Source: Cytobacillus horneckiae
GTDB taxonomy: Bacteria; Bacillota; Bacilli; Bacillales; Cytobacillaceae
NCBI RefSeq assembly: GCF_002835735.1
Contig: NZ_PISD01000008.1
Coordinates: 372,001-436,000, forward strand
Direction: 5' to 3'
DNA length: 64,000 bases
Under the pieces are notes generated by a model, which was given only the letters and a program-made list of their open reading frames with translations, ran no database searches and was not told where the DNA came from. A program made the position numbers and the translations under genes. Positions 16,734-24,503 of this stretch are shown here, piece by piece. Each line of letters begins with the position of its first letter. Positions within the stretch are counted from its first letter, which is position 1.

Positions 16734-16754
16734 ACTGGCATAGTACTTGCATTG
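16734..16754 (+). promoter_or_regulatory. Sigma-54 promoter of the second acyl-CoA operon
   Basis: CTGGCATAGTACTTGCATTG: GG at 16737-16738 and GC at 16749-16750 are separated by exactly ten bases, matching TGGCA-N6-TTGCA. The ligase TTG start is 58 bases downstream. Confidence 0.85.
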
Positions 16755-16807
16755 TTTTAAAGTGCAGACAACCAAATCTATATTAATAATTTGAGGGAGG
16801 GATAGAT

Positions 16808-18391
16808 TTGAAGGAAAGTGAGACGAAGGTACGGCAATTATTAATCGGGGAAGCGTTAAAATATGCTGCACATAGTTCCCCTAATAGATCTGCATTTGTT
16901 TTCGAGAATAAGAGATTATCATACAAGCAGCTTCTGAATCGCGCACAGCTGTTGGCGGGCTGGCTAACGGAAACCGGAATTAGCAAGGGTGATAAAATAG
17001 GCTGTCTTTTTAAGAACGGGTTATCATTTGTTGAAGTATACTTTGGGGCGAGTCTTTCCGGCGGTGTGCTTGTTCCGGTAAACTTTCGGTTAGTGCCTAA
17101 TGAAGTTGAATATATTTTAGACCATGCAGATGTGAAGATTTTATTTGTCGAAGAGGATCTTTTAAGTTCTATTGAACCGATTGTAAATAAATTAAAAAAA
17201 ATTGAGCAGATAGTTGTAGTGGGAGAAGTTTATCCACTATTAAATAAAGAAGTACTCTCATATGAAACTATTTTTCCAATGAACATAAAAGGTGAGGCTG
17301 AAGAGCTTTGTGATGATGATGCACATGCAATCATTTACACCTCTGGTACGACTGGAAAGCCAAAGGGCGCTGTGCTTACACATAAAAATATATACATAAA
17401 TGGGATGAACAAATCTTATCACGGTCAGAGCAAACGCGGTGCAAAGCACTTGCTTATTCCGCCATTATTTCATGTAGCAGCACTCTCCCTGCTAGTTACC
17501 AACTGCTTGTTGGAAGGAACAATGGTCATCCATCGTGAGTTCAACCCGGAAAAAGTATGGCAAACGATTGAAAATGAAAAGATTAATTCAATGTTTCTAG
17601 TCCCTGCGATGTGGAATATGCTTTTTCAAGTCCGAAATTACGAAAAGTATGCGCTTGATTCGATGACGAGTTGTTCTACCGGAGGAGCGATTTGCCCGCT
17701 TGAACTTAAGAAAAAAATTATGAGCACGTTTAAAAATGCTGGCCTGCATGAAGCATTTGGGCAAACGGAGATGAGCCCATCGACAACGTATTTATCAGGA
17801 GAGGAATCTATAAAAGAAGGAAAAGCCGCCTCTGTAGGCAGGCCGTCTTTAAATGTAAGAATCCGCATTGTTGATGAATATATGAATGATGTACCGGCTG
17901 GTGAGGTGGGAGAAATCCTTTACCAGGGCCCGACAATGATGAAAGAGTATTACAAAAATCCGGAAGCTACTTCAGAAGCTTTTAAAGGGGGCTGGTTTCA
18001 CAGCGGCGATTTAGTGCGAATGGATGAAGACGGCTATATTTATGTCATCGACCGCAAAAAAGACATGATTATTAGCGGCGGTGAAAATATTTATCCGAAG
18101 GAATTGGAAGAGGTTCTATATACCCATCCATATATTTTGGATGCTGCAGTCATTGGCGTACCAGATGCTAAATGGGGAGAAACAGTAAAAGCATGTATCG
18201 TATTAAAGGAAGATAAGCAATTATCGAAAGAGGAAGTTTTAGAATTTTGCCAAACTAGAATTGCGTCATATAAAAAACCACGTCTAATTGAGTTTTTGGA
18301 AGCGTTACCACGTAATGCTTCAGGAAAAGTTTTAAAAACTGTATTAAAATCACAAGTTTTTACAGAAAAAAGTGAAGGGAGAATTGAGTGA
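16808..18391 (+). CDS. Acyl-CoA synthetase (AMP-forming)
   Basis: 527 residues from TTG 16808, placed after GAGGGAGGG. Motifs are TSGTTGKPKG (178-187), AFGQTEMSP, WFHSGDLVRMDEDGYIY and DRKKDMIISGGENIYP, with the A10 lysine in NASGKVLKT near the C-terminus. It belongs to the ANL family like the 8409 protein but to a different subgroup (TSGTTGKPKG and GGENIYP), closer to the 61784 protein. First gene behind a sigma-54 promoter. The next gene overlaps its stop by one base (TGATG), indicating translational coupling. Substrate not deducible. Confidence 0.92.
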   Translation: MKESETKVRQLLIGEALKYAAHSSPNRSAFVFENKRLSYKQLLNRAQLLAGWLTETGISKGDKIGCLFKNGLSFVEVYFGASLSGGVLVPVNFRLVPNEVEYILDHADVKILFVEEDLLSSIEPIVNKLKKIEQIVVVGEVYPLLNKEVLSYETIFPMNIKGEAEELCDDDAHAIIYTSGTTGKPKGAVLTHKNIYINGMNKSYHGQSKRGAKHLLIPPLFHVAALSLLVTNCLLEGTMVIHREFNPEKVWQTIENEKINSMFLVPAMWNMLFQVRNYEKYALDSMTSCSTGGAICPLELKKKIMSTFKNAGLHEAFGQTEMSPSTTYLSGEESIKEGKAASVGRPSLNVRIRIVDEYMNDVPAGEVGEILYQGPTMMKEYYKNPEATSEAFKGGWFHSGDLVRMDEDGYIYVIDRKKDMIISGGENIYPKELEEVLYTHPYILDAAVIGVPDAKWGETVKACIVLKEDKQLSKEEVLEFCQTRIASYKKPRLIEFLEALPRNASGKVLKTVLKSQVFTEKSEGRIE

Positions 18392-19302
18392 TGGGGAATT
18401 TACAAGGAAAAGTGGCGATTGTTACAGGGTCAGGAAGAGGAATAGGCAGAGAGATTGCTATATTACTGGCAAAAGAAGGGGCAAGTGTTGTTGTCAACGA
18501 TCTTGGCGGAGGTTCAGACGGTAAAGGAAATGATACTAAGGTTGCGGATGAGGTAGTAGCGGAAATTAAAGAATTTGGCGGTGCAGCAATTGCGAACGAT
18601 CAATCTGTAACAGAGCTTGAGAATGCAGAAAATATCGTAAATACAGCGGTAGAGGAATTTGGCGGCATTGATATCGTTGTCAATAATGCAGGAATCTTGC
18701 GTGATCGCATGGTGTTTAAAATGAGTGAAGAAGAATGGGATGCAGTCATAGCGGTCCACTTAAAAGGCTCTTTTAATATGACAAGAGCAGCATCACCACA
18801 TTTTAAAGAGCAGAAAAGTGGCAGATTTATCAATTTCACATCCACTTCCGGATTAATTGGGAATGTTGGGCAGGCAAACTATGCTGCAGCTAAGCTTGGA
18901 ATTGCTGGTCTTAACAAGATTACAGCTTTAGACATGGCTAGGTATAATGTTACCGCAAATGCGGTAGCTCCATTTGCTTGGAGCAGATTGATCGGTTCAA
19001 TTCCGACTGATAGTGATAAAGAAAAAGCACGTGTGGACAAATTGAAAAAGCTGTCTCCTGCACATATCGCCCCTCTAGTTGCTTTCCTTTGTTCAGATGA
19101 GGCAGCAGACGTGTCAGGCCAAATTTTTGGCGTTAGAGGAAAAGAAATTATGGTCTTTTCTCAGCCTCGGCCAATCCGGTCTGTATACAAAGAGGAGGGC
19201 TGGTCAATTGAAAGCTTGAGTGAAATTAAGGGCTCCTTGCAAGGAAGCTTTACTCCTTTGGAAGTTAGTGCAGATGTATTTCCATATGAACCACTTGTAT
19301 AA
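18391..19302 (+). CDS. SDR resembling the (3R)-hydroxyacyl-CoA dehydrogenase domain of multifunctional enzyme 2
   Basis: 303 residues. TGSGRGIG (NAD binding), an unusually long loop with DLGGGSDGKGNDTKVADEVV, then NNAGILRDRMVFKMSE, STSGLIGNVGQ and YAAAKLG. The insertion with GGG and DG, and the 'NNAGILRD..F..M...W' block, are typical of peroxisomal MFE-2/17-beta-HSD4-type dehydrogenases rather than FabG. The C-terminus extends past the SDR core (RGKEIMVFSQPRPIRSVYKE). Reaction by family: (R)-3-hydroxyacyl-CoA to 3-oxoacyl-CoA with NAD. It is coupled to the upstream ligase, and the operon continues with the interrupted ligase 30 bases on. Confidence 0.88.
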   Translation: MGNLQGKVAIVTGSGRGIGREIAILLAKEGASVVVNDLGGGSDGKGNDTKVADEVVAEIKEFGGAAIANDQSVTELENAENIVNTAVEEFGGIDIVVNNAGILRDRMVFKMSEEEWDAVIAVHLKGSFNMTRAASPHFKEQKSGRFINFTSTSGLIGNVGQANYAAAKLGIAGLNKITALDMARYNVTANAVAPFAWSRLIGSIPTDSDKEKARVDKLKKLSPAHIAPLVAFLCSDEAADVSGQIFGVRGKEIMVFSQPRPIRSVYKEEGWSIESLSEIKGSLQGSFTPLEVSADVFPYEPLV

Positions 19303-19332
19303 ATAAAGTTCAACGATAGGAGGCCAACAAAA

Positions 19333-20880
19333 ATGATTGATCAGGAAGCATTATCAAAACTAACACTCTATGATTTATTACTGCAGTCTGCAAAGGAGTT
19401 TCCGAGCAAAATGGCAGTTATTGACGGGTCATTGCAGTTTACTTACGAAGAGCTGGTGAAGGCAGTCGATGCATTCTCATCCAGTCTCTATTATCAAGGC
19501 TTTAGAAAAGGGGACAGAGTAGGCATGATGCTTCCTAATAGCATTCATTATATTGTTTCCTACTATGCTGTCCAACGGCTTGGTGGAATTGTTGTTCAAG
19601 TGAACCCGCAATATCAAGCGGTTGAATTGGATTACATAATGGTGGATGCTGAACCAAAATGGTTTATTTGTGAACGCATTCAACATGGGAAAATACGTGA
19701 GGTGAGAGCTTTTAATGATGTTCATGTAATTTTTACAACAGATGATTACGGTGCAGACCGAATCCTGCAGCCAAGCAGCGGTGTACAGCCTGAGCAAGTG
19801 AGTATAAGTCCGAAAGCGGACATTGCAGTGATTCAATATACAGGTGGTACAACCGGAAAGTCAAAGGGTGTCATGCTTACACATTTCAATATTGTCTGTA
19901 ATATTCATCAATCAGGTGAGGCGTTTTCAGATGTACTGAATAAAGGGGAAGAGAGAATTTTGGGTGTGGCCCCGTTAACACATGCAATGGCAATGACAAA
20001 TATGAATAATTCCGTTCGGTTAGCTTCCACGTTTATTATTTTGGGGAAATTTGATGCAGGGAAAGTGCTGGAGCTTATTCGAAAGTATCAGCCGACGATG
20101 ATGTTAGGCTCACCTACAATGTATATTGCTCTTCTTAATTTACAGGATTTGCAGCCAAATGATCTATCGTGTTTTAAAATATGTATTTCCGGTGCGGCGC
20201 CTATTCCGGCAGAAGTATTAAAAAATCTTGAAAAAAAATCAGGGGCTCATATTTTAGAAGGTTATGGATTATCGGAAGGAACAACCTCGACACATCGGAC
20301 GCCATTAAATAAAAAGAGAAAAATTGGCAGTGTTGGCTCGCCCATCGCTCTAACAGAAGCAAAAATAGTTGATGAGGAAACAGGCACAAAAGAATTGCCT
20401 CCAGGAGAAAAGGGAGAATTAATCATCTAAGGACCTCAAGTGATGAAAGGCTATTGGAAAAAGCCTGAAGAAACGAATTTAACGATTAAGGGCGGATGGC
20501 TGTATACAGGGGATATCGCTGTACGTGATGAGGATAATTACTATTTTATCGTGGGCAGAAAAAAAGATATGGTGATTGCCGGCGGCCTCAATATTTATCC
20601 CGCAGAGGTCGAAGAAGTCATTTATCAGCATCCTGATATCGCTGAAGCATGCACATTCGGTGTCCCTGATCCGTATTTAGGTGAGAAATTATATGCAGTG
20701 GTCATTTTAAAAGAGGGGGCCAAGCTGACAGACAAGGAACTTTCCAGCTGGTGTGAAGGAAAGATTGCCCGCTATAAAATACCGCGTGTGATCGAATTCC
20801 GTGACTCCCTTCCAAAAACGATTGTAGGAAAAATTTTAAGACGGACTCTAGTGGAAGAATTCACGCAAAAAAGTAAATGA
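19333..20880 (+). pseudogene. Acyl-CoA synthetase interrupted by one in-frame stop codon
   Basis: One continuous frame of 515 codons broken only by TAA at 20428-20430. The intact paralogue at 8409 has GELVVKGPQVMKGYW; here the text is GELII-stop-GPQVMKGYW, so an AAA lysine codon became TAA. Upstream lies everything through the TGGTTGKSKG loop (171-180) and EGYGLSEGTTSTH. Downstream, in the same frame, are WLYTGDIAVRDEDNYYF, VGRKKDMVIAGGLNIYP and the A10 lysine in TIVGKILRR. Both halves remain well conserved, so the mutation is recent, is a sequencing error, or the stop is read through. GTGATG just after it could allow a separate small domain to be made, but no ribosome site is obvious. Confidence 0.85.
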
Positions 20881-20904
20881 TAATGATCAATGGAGTTGAT
20901 GAGG

Positions 20905-21672
20905 ATGGAAAGAAGTAGTGTTATTGTGACTGGCGGCGGCAGCGGAATCGGAAAAGCCATGGCAATGAAATTTGCAGAAAAGGGAGCCAATGTTGTCATT
21001 ACAGGCCGAAGTGCAGAAAGATTAGCAGATGCGAAAAAAGAAATCGAGCAAATAGCAACGGGGAAGGTACTGCAGTTTCAGATGGACGTCCGCAATCCAG
21101 AAAAAGCAATTGAAATGATTGAATTTACAAAGGATGCATTCCAAAAAGTAGATGTCCTCATCAATAATGCTGCCGGTAATTTTATATGTCCGGCAGAGGA
21201 CCTCTCTTTTAATGGCTGGAATTCAGTTATAGATATTGTCTTAAATGGAACTTGGTACTGTTCCCAGGCAGCTGGAAAGGACTGGATTGCCAATGGGACG
21301 AAGGGTAGTATCCTTAATATCGTTGCGACTTATGCTTGGGGTGCAGGAGTCGGGACGATTCACTCTGCAAGCGCAAAGGCCGGAGTTTTGACAATGACTC
21401 AGACTTTGGCTGTTGAATGGGGAAAGAAATATGGCATACGTGCAAATGCAATTGCTCCTGGGCCAATTGAAAATACGGAAGGCGTAGCAAGGCTAGTAGC
21501 TTCAGAAAAAGCGAGAGAAAGAGCCATTGAGTCGATTCCATTAAGCAGGTTTGGTAAGGTCGAGGAAATTGCTCATATGGCCTACCTTCTTTCAACTCCT
21601 GAATTATCATATATTAATGGTGAATGTATTACGATGGACGGAGGAAAATGGCTAAATACACAAACAAGGTAA
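20905..21672 (+). CDS. fadH: 2,4-dienoyl-CoA reductase, FadH (YkuF-like SDR)
   Basis: 255 residues from ATG 20905, nine bases after TGGAG; in-frame ATGs at 20890 and 20899 lie inside or too near that site. TGGGSGIGKAMA starts the SDR fold, then NNAAGNFICPAEDLS. That NNAAGNF.CPAE block, followed by ATYAWGAGVGTIHSASAKAGV, matches Bacillus FadH closely as I recall it. Reaction: NADPH-dependent reduction of 2,4-dienoyl-CoA in degradation of unsaturated fatty acids. SDR catalytic Tyr: the usual Y-x3-K is changed to SASAKAG, as in DECR-type enzymes. Last gene of the second sigma-54 operon. Confidence 0.88.
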   Translation: MERSSVIVTGGGSGIGKAMAMKFAEKGANVVITGRSAERLADAKKEIEQIATGKVLQFQMDVRNPEKAIEMIEFTKDAFQKVDVLINNAAGNFICPAEDLSFNGWNSVIDIVLNGTWYCSQAAGKDWIANGTKGSILNIVATYAWGAGVGTIHSASAKAGVLTMTQTLAVEWGKKYGIRANAIAPGPIENTEGVARLVASEKARERAIESIPLSRFGKVEEIAHMAYLLSTPELSYINGECITMDGGKWLNTQTR

Positions 21673-21680
21673 TATGACTG

Positions 21681-21706
21681 CGGCATGTCTACATGCCGTA
21701 TTTTTT
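21681..21706 (+). terminator. Terminator closing the second acyl-CoA operon
   Basis: Stem CGGCATGT / ACATGCCG with a 2-nt central gap (larger loop in practice) followed by TATTTTTTAC, nine bases after the fadH stop. Confidence 0.85.
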
Positions 21707-21724
21707 ACTATGCTTATTTGAAAG

Positions 21725-21967
21725 CTATGTAAAATGTGTTTGTACCGCTCTTGCATAGAAAGAAGTCGTAAAAATAAAAAAAGAACCATCATTATTGTCA
21801 TTCAATGATTGGTTCTTATATTTTTGCTTGTATAGATAATCCTTCTTCGTTTTCGTTATTCTTGTACGCATATCTGCAAATGCATATATACCTCGATTTT
21901 GGTCAGGATTCCTTTTGCCTTCTCTTTCAAGCTTTTCTCTCATTTTCTTTGCTCGTGATTTACTCAT
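21725..21967 (-). CDS. Small basic conserved protein, 80 residues
   Basis: Started at ATG 21967 (MSKSRAKKMREKLEREGKRN), six bases after GAGGTG; the longer frame from 21997 lacks a site. The first 55 residues are strongly basic and contain ADMRTRITKTKKDYLYKQK, a pattern found in small Bacillaceae proteins of unknown role. The last 20-25 codons run through a good terminator hairpin (21781-21817), so the C-terminus may not be translated in full or may be a later extension. No function assigned. Confidence 0.6.
   Translation of the reverse strand: MSKSRAKKMREKLEREGKRNPDQNRGIYAFADMRTRITKTKKDYLYKQKYKNQSLNDNNDGSFFIFTTSFYARAVQTHFT
21772..21817 (-). terminator. Reverse-strand terminator inside the 3' end of the small basic gene
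   Basis: AAGAACC pairs with GGTTCTT, extended by ATCATT / AATGAT with one bulge (21781-21817). On the reverse strand it is followed by TTTTTTTATTTTT. A strong intrinsic terminator, but located before the ORF's stop codon. Confidence 0.75.
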
Positions 21968-22021
21968 CAAATTCACCTCATCTAAAAATTGGTTCATTTG
22001 ATTTTATCATATTTCTAAAGA

Positions 22022-22348
22022 TTAAGCAGGAGGTATAAGTCCTGATACAAGAAGAATAAAAAATACTAATCCAATAACAGTAAAGATTATAGATGCAATT
22101 AAGGCAAAACTGGGGTGTAATTTAAATTGTTCCCATTTAAGAATAATTCCTGTCGCAGTTGTTGTTTGCGTATTATAATAATTCCTTGCTGCTCCACCAC
22201 TGCTCGTGAAAAATATAACTATTAATGTAAACATAACACCGCTAAAAAACATAATTTCGATAAATCGAATGGAAAAAAGTTGAGAAAAAGCATAGGTTAC
22301 TGCAAATTCTACTATGAGTGTTGATATGAATATAATTGCGCGTTTCAT
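22022..22348 (-). CDS. Three-helix membrane protein of unknown function
   Basis: 108 residues from ATG 22348 (MKRAIIFISTLIVEFAVTYA); the first ATG at 22357 touches AAGGGGGA, while the second is ten bases from it. Three hydrophobic helices are evident: residues 4-20, 30-48 and 82-104, with a polar loop RNYYNTQTTTATG between the second and third. No domain was recognised. It stands between the small basic gene and the two very small genes that diverge from tnrA. Confidence 0.55.
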   Translation of the reverse strand: MKRAIIFISTLIVEFAVTYAFSQLFSIRFIEIMFFSGVMFTLIVIFFTSSGGAARNYYNTQTTTATGIILKWEQFKLHPSFALIASIIFTVIGLVFFILLVSGLIPPA

Positions 22349-22464
22349 ATTTTGCATTCCCCCTTATAATGGAAATTACGGATGGGTAGAGGGGAAGGTT
22401 TCAATTATTGCAAATATTTAACGGGCATAACCAACAACAACCGAAATAGAGAGAGTCGAAAAGC

Positions 22465-22602
22465 TTAGCTGTTTTGTACAAGTCTTAACAATTTATGTAC
22501 ATCGTCACCTGTAAGAGCAGCATAATGCTCCCAAATCTCATCTCGCAACATATCAAGTTCAATAATCTTTTTCGCTAACTCAACAGCTTCCTGGCTTGCC
22601 AT
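22465..22602 (-). CDS. Very small protein, 45 residues
   Basis: MASQEAVELAKKIIELDMLR followed by DEIWEHYAALTGDDVHKLLRLVQNS. It has a good ribosome site (AGGAGG, eight bases before ATG), an acidic helical composition and no membrane segment. It lies directly downstream of the 50-residue gene at 22624. The pair is divergent from tnrA, which resembles the two small genes ykzB-ykoL beside tnrA in B. subtilis (recalled arrangement; sequence homology not verified). Confidence 0.6.
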   Translation of the reverse strand: MASQEAVELAKKIIELDMLRDEIWEHYAALTGDDVHKLLRLVQNS

Positions 22603-22623
22603 CCGGAAAGTCCTCCTAAATCG

Positions 22624-22776
22624 TTATTTTACCGACAAATATTTCTTTGATAACCCCTCAAGTTCTGATAATGTTAAATTTTGTAAGTTTTTCTCGAGTT
22701 CATGTATTTTATTTTCTTTCAAAAGTTGGATTAAATAGTTGCGTTTTTTTTCAACCGCTTTTCTTAAATATTGCAT
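22624..22776 (-). CDS. Small basic protein, FbpA-like, 50 residues
   Basis: MQYLRKAVEKKRNYLIQLLK followed by ENKIHELEKNLQNLTLSELE and GLSKKYLSVK. The pattern 'LR.AVE.K...LI..L...I......L..LTLSELE' resembles the small FbpA family. AAAGGAGCAG precedes the ATG. It is divergent from tnrA across a region with two TnrA boxes, so nitrogen control is plausible. The FbpA link is by pattern only; in B. subtilis FbpA is Fur-controlled, and I saw no clear Fur box here. Confidence 0.55.
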   Translation of the reverse strand: MQYLRKAVEKKRNYLIQLLKENKIHELEKNLQNLTLSELEGLSKKYLSVK

Positions 22777-22842
22777 ACAACCTGCTCCTTTAAATTATGA
22801 TGGTGTTATTTTAATTAAAATAAAAGAAAAATTCATTTAGTC

Positions 22843-22888
22843 TGTCAGAATTTCTTACATACTTTATATTATGTAAGAAATTCTGACA
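22843..22888. promoter_or_regulatory. Two TnrA/GlnR boxes in a large inverted repeat
   Basis: TGTCAGAATTTCTTACA (22843-22859) and TGTAAGAAATTCTGACA (22872-22888) both fit TGTNA-N7-TNACA perfectly and are reverse complements of each other. The second is centred about 49 bases before the predicted tnrA transcription start, the typical distance for activation by TnrA; the first faces the divergent small genes. Confidence 0.85.
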
Positions 22889-22893
22889 TTAAA

Positions 22894-22922
22894 GGTGAAA
22901 TTATTTAACAATTCTGTATAAT
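22894..22922 (+). promoter_or_regulatory. tnrA promoter
   Basis: A consensus -10 TATAAT at 22917-22922 with only a poor -35 (GGTGAA, 22894-22899) at 17 bases. A weak -35 with an upstream TnrA box is what an activator-dependent promoter looks like. Confidence 0.6.
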
Positions 22923-22961
22923 AGAAATAAAACCTTCTAACTAATATGGGGTGGTCTGCAG

Positions 22962-23300
22962 ATGGAAAGTGAATACTCCTATAAAGAAAGAAAAGTCATT
23001 TCTATTGGAGCGGTAAGTGAATTAACTGGATTAAGTGAAAGACAGATTAGGTATTATGAAGAAAGAAAGCTAATTTTTCCGTCACGGTCTAATCGCGGCA
23101 ATCGAAAATACTCCTTTTCCGACGTTGAACGGTTGATAGATATCGCCAATAAACGGGAAGAGGGTGTGAGGACGGATGAAATAAGAATGGAATATAAGAA
23201 AGAAAAGACGAGAGAAGATCGTGAAACTAGAAAGAAAATGATTCAAGGACAGCTTAATGCAAGATTTATGACGCAAAAAAACGGGAAGCGATTTAGCTGA
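22962..23300 (+). CDS. tnrA: TnrA, MerR-family global nitrogen regulator
   Basis: 112 residues. The N-terminus [20 protein letters not shown], then [20 protein letters not shown] and [22 protein letters not shown], matches TnrA/GlnR DNA-binding domains. The short C-terminal tail ([13 protein letters not shown]) is the TnrA-type glutamine-synthetase-binding helix rather than the longer GlnR tail. Known role: under nitrogen limitation it activates ammonium transport and assimilation genes and represses others; feedback-inhibited glutamine synthetase sequesters it. Its own two boxes upstream suggest autoregulation. Its terminator is duplicated around a repeat element just downstream. Confidence 0.93.
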   Translation: MESEYSYKERKVISIGAVSELTGLSERQIRYYEERKLIFPSRSNRGNRKYSFSDVERLIDIANKREEGVRTDEIRMEYKKEKTREDRETRKKMIQGQLNARFMTQKNGKRFS

Positions 23301-23316
23301 ATGGATTCATCATCGA

Positions 23317-23357
23317 AAGCAGTAAAGGACAGCCGTATAAGATTCATTTACTGCTTT
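23317..23357 (+). terminator. tnrA terminator, first copy
   Basis: AAGCAGTAAA pairs perfectly with TTTACTGCTT across a 20-nt loop, starting 17 bases after the tnrA stop. The outer arms and an inner GGACAG recur at 23554-23594 on the other side of the repeat element. Confidence 0.75.
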
Positions 23358-23553
23358 AGAGTGCCTTCGAAAGTGAAAATAAGAAAATTTAGTAGGATTC
23401 GAAAGAGGTGTCCGCTCGACACCTGCGGGAGAGAAGCGAGACAGTCGAGAACCAGGAGATGCGACCCGACGCTAGAGCTGCTAGAAAGGGAGCAGAAAGC
23501 CTCGAAAAATCCAAAACTCTTTATTTTACGTTAAATGAGTTTTCTACAACCTG
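23358..23553 (+). repeat. Dispersed terminator-flanked repeat element, copy 2
   Basis: 196 bases, same strand sense as copy 3. It begins AGAGTGCCTTCGAAAGTGAA, has the core GAGGTGTCCGCTCGACACC (23406-23424), then AAAGCCTCGAAAAATCC and ends ATGAGTTTTCTACAACCTG. The core is bounded by an imperfect inverted repeat (GGATTCGAAAGAG against CCTCGAAAAATCC read in reverse). The stretch is GC-richer than its surroundings. A 77-codon open frame here has no ribosome site or homology and is not a gene. Confidence 0.8.
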
Positions 23554-23594
23554 AAGCAGAAAAGGGGACAGTTCGTTTCCTTTACTGCTTTTTT
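23554..23594 (+). terminator. tnrA terminator, second copy
   Basis: AAGCAG-A-AAAGG pairs with CCTTT-A-CTGCTT (one A-A mismatch) and is followed by TTTTTT. It is a diverged direct duplicate of 23317-23357, and its T-tail is better than that of the first copy. Confidence 0.75.
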
Positions 23595-23724
23595 GTTGAT
23601 TGCCATTCAGGAATTTAATACTCTTTAAAATTTAATTTTCTGTTTATAGAAATCATACTTTCATATTTTTAACAATTCATTTAATATGTAAAGACGAGAA
23701 TTTGATTAAAAAGGAGGGAGTACA

Positions 23725-24483
23725 ATGGAGAATAAATACCCTCAGACTTTCGAAGTGATTGAACTGTGTCTGTTAGCAGGAAAAATTATGCTGCAGTGCG
23801 GAGCAGAAACGTATCGGGTGGAGGACACAATGACCCGGATTGCTGCAGCTCTTGGGATACCAAATTCACATAGCTATGTTACGCCAACAGGAATCGTCTT
23901 TTCAACAGATGATACGAATCCCGCCAAACTGATCCGCATTTCGGAACGTACGACTGATCTATATAAAGTGACGTTAGTAAACGGCGTTTCACGGAAGGTG
24001 AGCAGCGGGGAAATGACGAGAGAACAGGCTTTTCTAAAATTAAAAGAGATTGAAAATGCCAATTACACTTTTCCAATCTATCAGCAAATCCTGGCAGCTT
24101 CTATTGCAAGCGCCTGCTTTATGGTTATGTTTCAAGGTGAATGGAACAACTTTATTCCTGCGCTCATAACAGGTGGAGTAGGTTTTACTTCATTTATCTT
24201 TCTGCATAGAGTGGTGCAAATAAAATTCTTCTCGGAATTTATTGCTTCGTTTATTATCGGCATCCTGTCCATTCTTTTCATAAAGGCCGGACTGGGGACG
24301 CAGCTGGATAAAATAATTATTGGTTCAGTGATGCCGCTTGTGCCGGGGCTGCTGATCACGAATGCTGTACGGGACTTAATGGCTGGCCACCTTGTATCTG
24401 GATTATCTAAAGGGGCGGAGGCATTTTTAACTGCATTTGCAATCGGAGCGGGAATCGCAGTGGTGTTCTCCTTTCTATCTTAA
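23725..24483 (+). CDS. Threonine/serine exporter family protein, larger subunit (ThrE/YjjP type)
   Basis: 252 residues after AAAAAGGAGGG. An N-terminal soluble part has LCLLAGKIMLQCGAETYRVE, DTMTRIAAALG and YVTPTGIVFS, the signature of the ThrE N-terminal domain. Five hydrophobic helices follow, including SVMPLVPGLLITNAVRDLMAG. In Corynebacterium ThrE both parts are one polypeptide; in Bacillaceae and enterobacteria they are two genes as here. Role by family: amino-acid (threonine/serine) or dicarboxylate export; the substrate here is unproven. Confidence 0.88.
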   Translation: MENKYPQTFEVIELCLLAGKIMLQCGAETYRVEDTMTRIAAALGIPNSHSYVTPTGIVFSTDDTNPAKLIRISERTTDLYKVTLVNGVSRKVSSGEMTREQAFLKLKEIENANYTFPIYQQILAASIASACFMVMFQGEWNNFIPALITGGVGFTSFIFLHRVVQIKFFSEFIASFIIGILSILFIKAGLGTQLDKIIIGSVMPLVPGLLITNAVRDLMAGHLVSGLSKGAEAFLTAFAIGAGIAVVFSFLS

Positions 24484-24503
24484 AACGATAAGGCGGGATA
24501 AAA

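Noticed and set aside
23301-23534. 77-codon open frame after tnrA
   Set aside because: Lies inside the dispersed repeat, lacks a ribosome site, and is rich in Arg/Cys as expected from GC-rich non-coding sequence.
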